DNA of 64,000 bases, from positions 1-64,000 of the forward strand of contig NZ_BMKD01000005.1 in NCBI RefSeq assembly GCF_014643835.1. Direction: 5' to 3'. The translations under genes and the position numbers were made by a program. Origin of the DNA: Mucilaginibacter rubeus (GTDB lineage Bacteria > Bacteroidota > Bacteroidia > Sphingobacteriales > Sphingobacteriaceae). The notes beneath the pieces are model-generated. The model worked only from the letters and a program-made list of their open reading frames with translations. It was not told where the DNA came from and made no database searches. Shown here piece after piece: positions 61,602 through 64,000 of the stretch (position 1 is the first letter of the stretch; every line of letters begins with the position of its first letter).

Positions 61602-63506
61602 ATGAAAAAAAACGCAATAATATTGATTACCGGTTTATGGTTAAGCTGCTTTATCAGTGTGGTTCGGGGACAGGGAATAAAAGATTCTGTACTTAGCCTT
61701 CGGTCGCCGGATAAAAATATAACATTCAGGTTTCGTCAAAAAGTTGAGGCCGGGAAACATGCCATGTACTATAGCGTGGATTATAAAAACAAACCGGTAA
61801 TTCTGCAGTCGGTTCTCGATCTGCAACTGGATAATGACCTTTCAGAAAAAGCAATGGCGCTGAAGGTAGATCAGCATAAAAACTGGTGCGAAAACCTGTT
61901 GATCACCGGCGTTGATTCATCCCGGCATGATACCACATGGGCACCAGTTACCGGAGAGCGGGCTATGATCCGGGATCATTACAACGCAATCAATATTACG
62001 CTGGTAAAGGATGACAATCCCATTTATGTAATGCAGGTGCAGGTAAGGGTTTATAACGAGGGGGTTGCATTCCGGTATTATTTCCCCGAAAACCCTAAAG
62101 GAACCTACTACAACATCACTGCGGAAAACACCGAGTTTCACCTGCCTGAAGGCACCCAGGCCTGGTTTGCCAATTGGGCACAAGCGCCGTATTACAAACT
62201 GTCGCTAAAAAACTGGCCCGGCGAAAGCGAACGGCCGTTAACCATCGAATTGCCTAACGGCCTTTTTGCAGCGCTGGGGGAAGCACAACTAATTGATTAT
62301 GCACGCACCAAATTTAAGCTGAGTGCCGATAAACCATCCACCCTGGTAACCTCTATGTTTGGCGGGGCGCAGCTCATCTCGCCGATAGGCACGCCATGGC
62401 GGGCAATCATGATAGCTGAAAAACCGGGCGACCTGATTGAACATAATTACATGATGTTAAATCTTAATGAGCCATCGGCAATAGCCAATACTAATTGGAT
62501 TAAACCCGGTAAAATCATGCGGGTAATGGCCATGACAACAAATGATGCAAAAACCAATATTGATTTCGCGGTAAAGCATAACCTGCAATATATTCTGTTT
62601 GATTGGAAATGGTACGGACCGGCATTTAGCTTTAGCTCGGATGCTACCAAGGTTGCTATACCTGATTTTGACCTCTCCGGTATAATCAAATATGGCAAGG
62701 ATAAGGGCGTTGGTGTTTGGTTATATGTTAATCAGCAGGGTTTATTAGCCCAAAGTGATAGTTTATTTGCCATTTATCATAAATGGGGTGTAAAAGGCGT
62801 AAAATTTGGTTTTGTGCAGCAGGGCTCGCACCGCTGGACAACCTGGGTGGAAAAAGCAATTCAACAGGCGGCCGCTGCCCAGATCATGGTAAATATTCAT
62901 GACGACTGGCGGCCAACCGGCGAGCAGCGTACCTGGCCAAACCTGATGTCGGCCGAAGGGATCCGTGGCAACGAGGAAATGCCCGATGCCACGCACAATA
63001 CCGTGCTGCCTTTTACGCGATACATTGCCGGAGCAGCCGATTATACCTTCTGTTATTTTAATAAACGTATTAAAACTACCCATGCCCATCAATTGGCGCT
63101 GGCCGCAATTTATTACAGCCCGCTGCAAACGTTGTATTGGTATGACAAGCCATCGGCGGAGCATAATGAGCACGAACTGGAATTTTGGGACAAGATCCCA
63201 ACCACATGGGACGAAACGAAAATAGTGCAGGGAACACCTGGCGAATACATTTCTACAGCCCGCAGGAGCGGAAAAGATTGGTTTGTAGGTACTATCACAA
63301 ACAATGATGCACGTGAAATCAAACTTGACCTAAGTTTTTTAGAACCCGGTAAAAAGTATAAAGCGACTATTTACAGCGATGACCCGTCGGTGAATACTGA
63401 GACGCATGTTAGGGTCAGCAGTAAAACTGTTAACAGTAAAACAGTATTAAAACTTGCCCTGCTGCCATCAGGCGGAGAGGCGGTTTACTTAACTCCGGAA
63501 AAATAA
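61602..63506 (+). CDS. GH97 glycoside hydrolase (alpha-glucosidase/galactosidase type)
   Basis: 634 residues with a signal peptide (about 1-24). N-terminal beta-supersandwich (SLRSPDKNITFRFRQK), then the barrel with YILFDWKWYGP, MVNIHDDWRPTGEQRTWPN and LMSAEGIRGNEEMPDATHN, C-terminal beta domain. The HDDWRPTG and EGIRGNEE blocks correspond to the region of catalytic and Ca2+ residues in GH97. Which stereochemical type (inverting or retaining) I cannot settle by eye. Followed by a ROK kinase, suggesting that the released sugar is phosphorylated. Confidence 0.85.
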   Translation: MKKNAIILITGLWLSCFISVVRGQGIKDSVLSLRSPDKNITFRFRQKVEAGKHAMYYSVDYKNKPVILQSVLDLQLDNDLSEKAMALKVDQHKNWCENLLITGVDSSRHDTTWAPVTGERAMIRDHYNAINITLVKDDNPIYVMQVQVRVYNEGVAFRYYFPENPKGTYYNITAENTEFHLPEGTQAWFANWAQAPYYKLSLKNWPGESERPLTIELPNGLFAALGEAQLIDYARTKFKLSADKPSTLVTSMFGGAQLISPIGTPWRAIMIAEKPGDLIEHNYMMLNLNEPSAIANTNWIKPGKIMRVMAMTTNDAKTNIDFAVKHNLQYILFDWKWYGPAFSFSSDATKVAIPDFDLSGIIKYGKDKGVGVWLYVNQQGLLAQSDSLFAIYHKWGVKGVKFGFVQQGSHRWTTWVEKAIQQAAAAQIMVNIHDDWRPTGEQRTWPNLMSAEGIRGNEEMPDATHNTVLPFTRYIAGAADYTFCYFNKRIKTTHAHQLALAAIYYSPLQTLYWYDKPSAEHNEHELEFWDKIPTTWDETKIVQGTPGEYISTARRSGKDWFVGTITNNDAREIKLDLSFLEPGKKYKATIYSDDPSVNTETHVRVSSKTVNSKTVLKLALLPSGGEAVYLTPEK

Positions 63507-63527
63507 TCCATAATATATATAGCATAC

Positions 63528-64000
63528 ATGAGCCAACAGAATAAAAATAATTATGTAATCAGTGCAGATATCGGCGGTACGCATATTACGGCAGCGGTCA
63601 TTGATCTGGAAAAAAAAATGATCATTGAAGATACCCGTACCCGGTTAACTGTGGACTCCCATGGAACGGCAACTGAAATACTTAAAACCTGGGCGGAAGC
63701 ATTAACACAGGCTTATGAAAAATTCGGATCTCCGGCTCAGCAGGTTGCCCTGGCCATGCCTGGCCCGTTTGATTATGAAAATGGGATTTCACTGATCAAA
63801 GACCTGCATAAGTATGAGGCCATTTATGGTTTAAATATTAAGTTATACTTGTCGGAAGAGCTCAGGATAGATGCTACAAATATCCTGTTCCGAAATGATG
63901 CCGAAGCATTTTTACAAGGGGAAGTTGTAGCGGGAGCAGGCACCGGCTCCCGTAAGGTTCTTGGGCTTACGCTGGGCACAGGGTTTGGTTCAGCTTTGAG
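63528..64000 (+). CDS. ROK-family sugar kinase, partial (cut by window end)
   Basis: ATG at 63528; 157 codons visible. VISADIGGTHITAAVIDL (phosphate-1 motif), ALAMPGPFDYENG, LFRNDAEAFLQGEV and LGLTLGTGFGSAL (phosphate-2 region) are ROK glucokinase/hexokinase signatures. It follows GH97 by 21 bases, likely one operon for sugar use. The rest lies outside the window. Confidence 0.85.
   Translation, partial: MSQQNKNNYVISADIGGTHITAAVIDLEKKMIIEDTRTRLTVDSHGTATEILKTWAEALTQAYEKFGSPAQQVALAMPGPFDYENGISLIKDLHKYEAIYGLNIKLYLSEELRIDATNILFRNDAEAFLQGEVVAGAGTGSRKVLGLTLGTGFGSAL

Noticed and set aside
1-64000. CRISPR array or Cas genes
   Set aside because: No series of regularly spaced repeats and no Cas-like protein was found.
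1-64000. Insertion sequence with transposase
   Set aside because: No DDE transposase gene seen; recombinases present are all tyrosine type.

Overview
The window looks like a chromosome segment of a Sphingobacteriaceae-type Bacteroidota (Mucilaginibacter/Pedobacter-like). The evidence is promoters with the Bacteroidota -7 box TAnnTTTG in front of several genes, a TonB receptor/DUF4249 lipoprotein pair, a GH97 glycosidase, LytTR signalling, IntDOT-like integrases and GTCATTGCGAGG-type intergenic repeats. The genus is inference; no rRNA is present.

Region 1 (about 0.3-19.3 kb) is a compact contractile-tail gene cluster. On the minus strand, in transcription order, it holds holin, GH24 lysozyme, two unknown genes, sheath, tube, a tail-assembly chaperone with a -1 frameshift site, tape measure, DUF6046-like protein, gpD-like hub, gpV-like spike, gp25-like wedge, LysM protein, gpJ-like protein, a small baseplate/tail protein, a collar-domain protein and a 774-residue fibre with an SGNH esterase and two pyocin-knob-like repeats. 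A glycosyltransferase converges on the fibre gene. A LexA/CI-type S24 repressor with palindromic operators sits at the far end, divergent from small early genes. I find no terminase, portal, capsid or protease gene in the cluster. The best reading is an R-type tailocin: a headless, lysis-released, probably SOS-induced phage-tail bacteriocin. The left border (0.3-1.2 kb) carries broken genes.

Region 2 (19.7-28.4 kb) is an integration zone. It contains a decayed tyrosine integrase, an XRE regulator, a large nucleotidyltransferase/HEPN-like protein, a second tyrosine recombinase overlapping a conserved unknown gene, a metallophosphoesterase with a premature stop, an ORF6N protein and an intact IntDOT-type integrase. 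The zone ends at a tandem pair of tRNA-Asp(GTC) genes, each with its own promoter and separated by a terminator.

Region 3 (28.8-64 kb) is host chromosome: a TonB receptor/DUF4249/MG2-plug module; a tellurite/chemical-stress cluster (four TerD paralogues around a HAD phosphatase and a phosphoribosyltransferase, then TelA); DNA polymerase IV; a secreted FAD oxidoreductase; a DinB/YfiT protein; an acyl-CoA dehydrogenase-like protein; a TPP-riboswitch operon (TonB receptor plus PnuC-type transporter, likely thiamine uptake); aspS; two FKBP lipoproteins; miaE; a LytTR regulator next to the remnant of its histidine kinase; an acyltransferase; an FAD monooxygenase with a tetrapyrrole-methylase-like methyltransferase; GH97; and the start of a ROK kinase. 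Intergenic gaps are rich in palindromic repeats.
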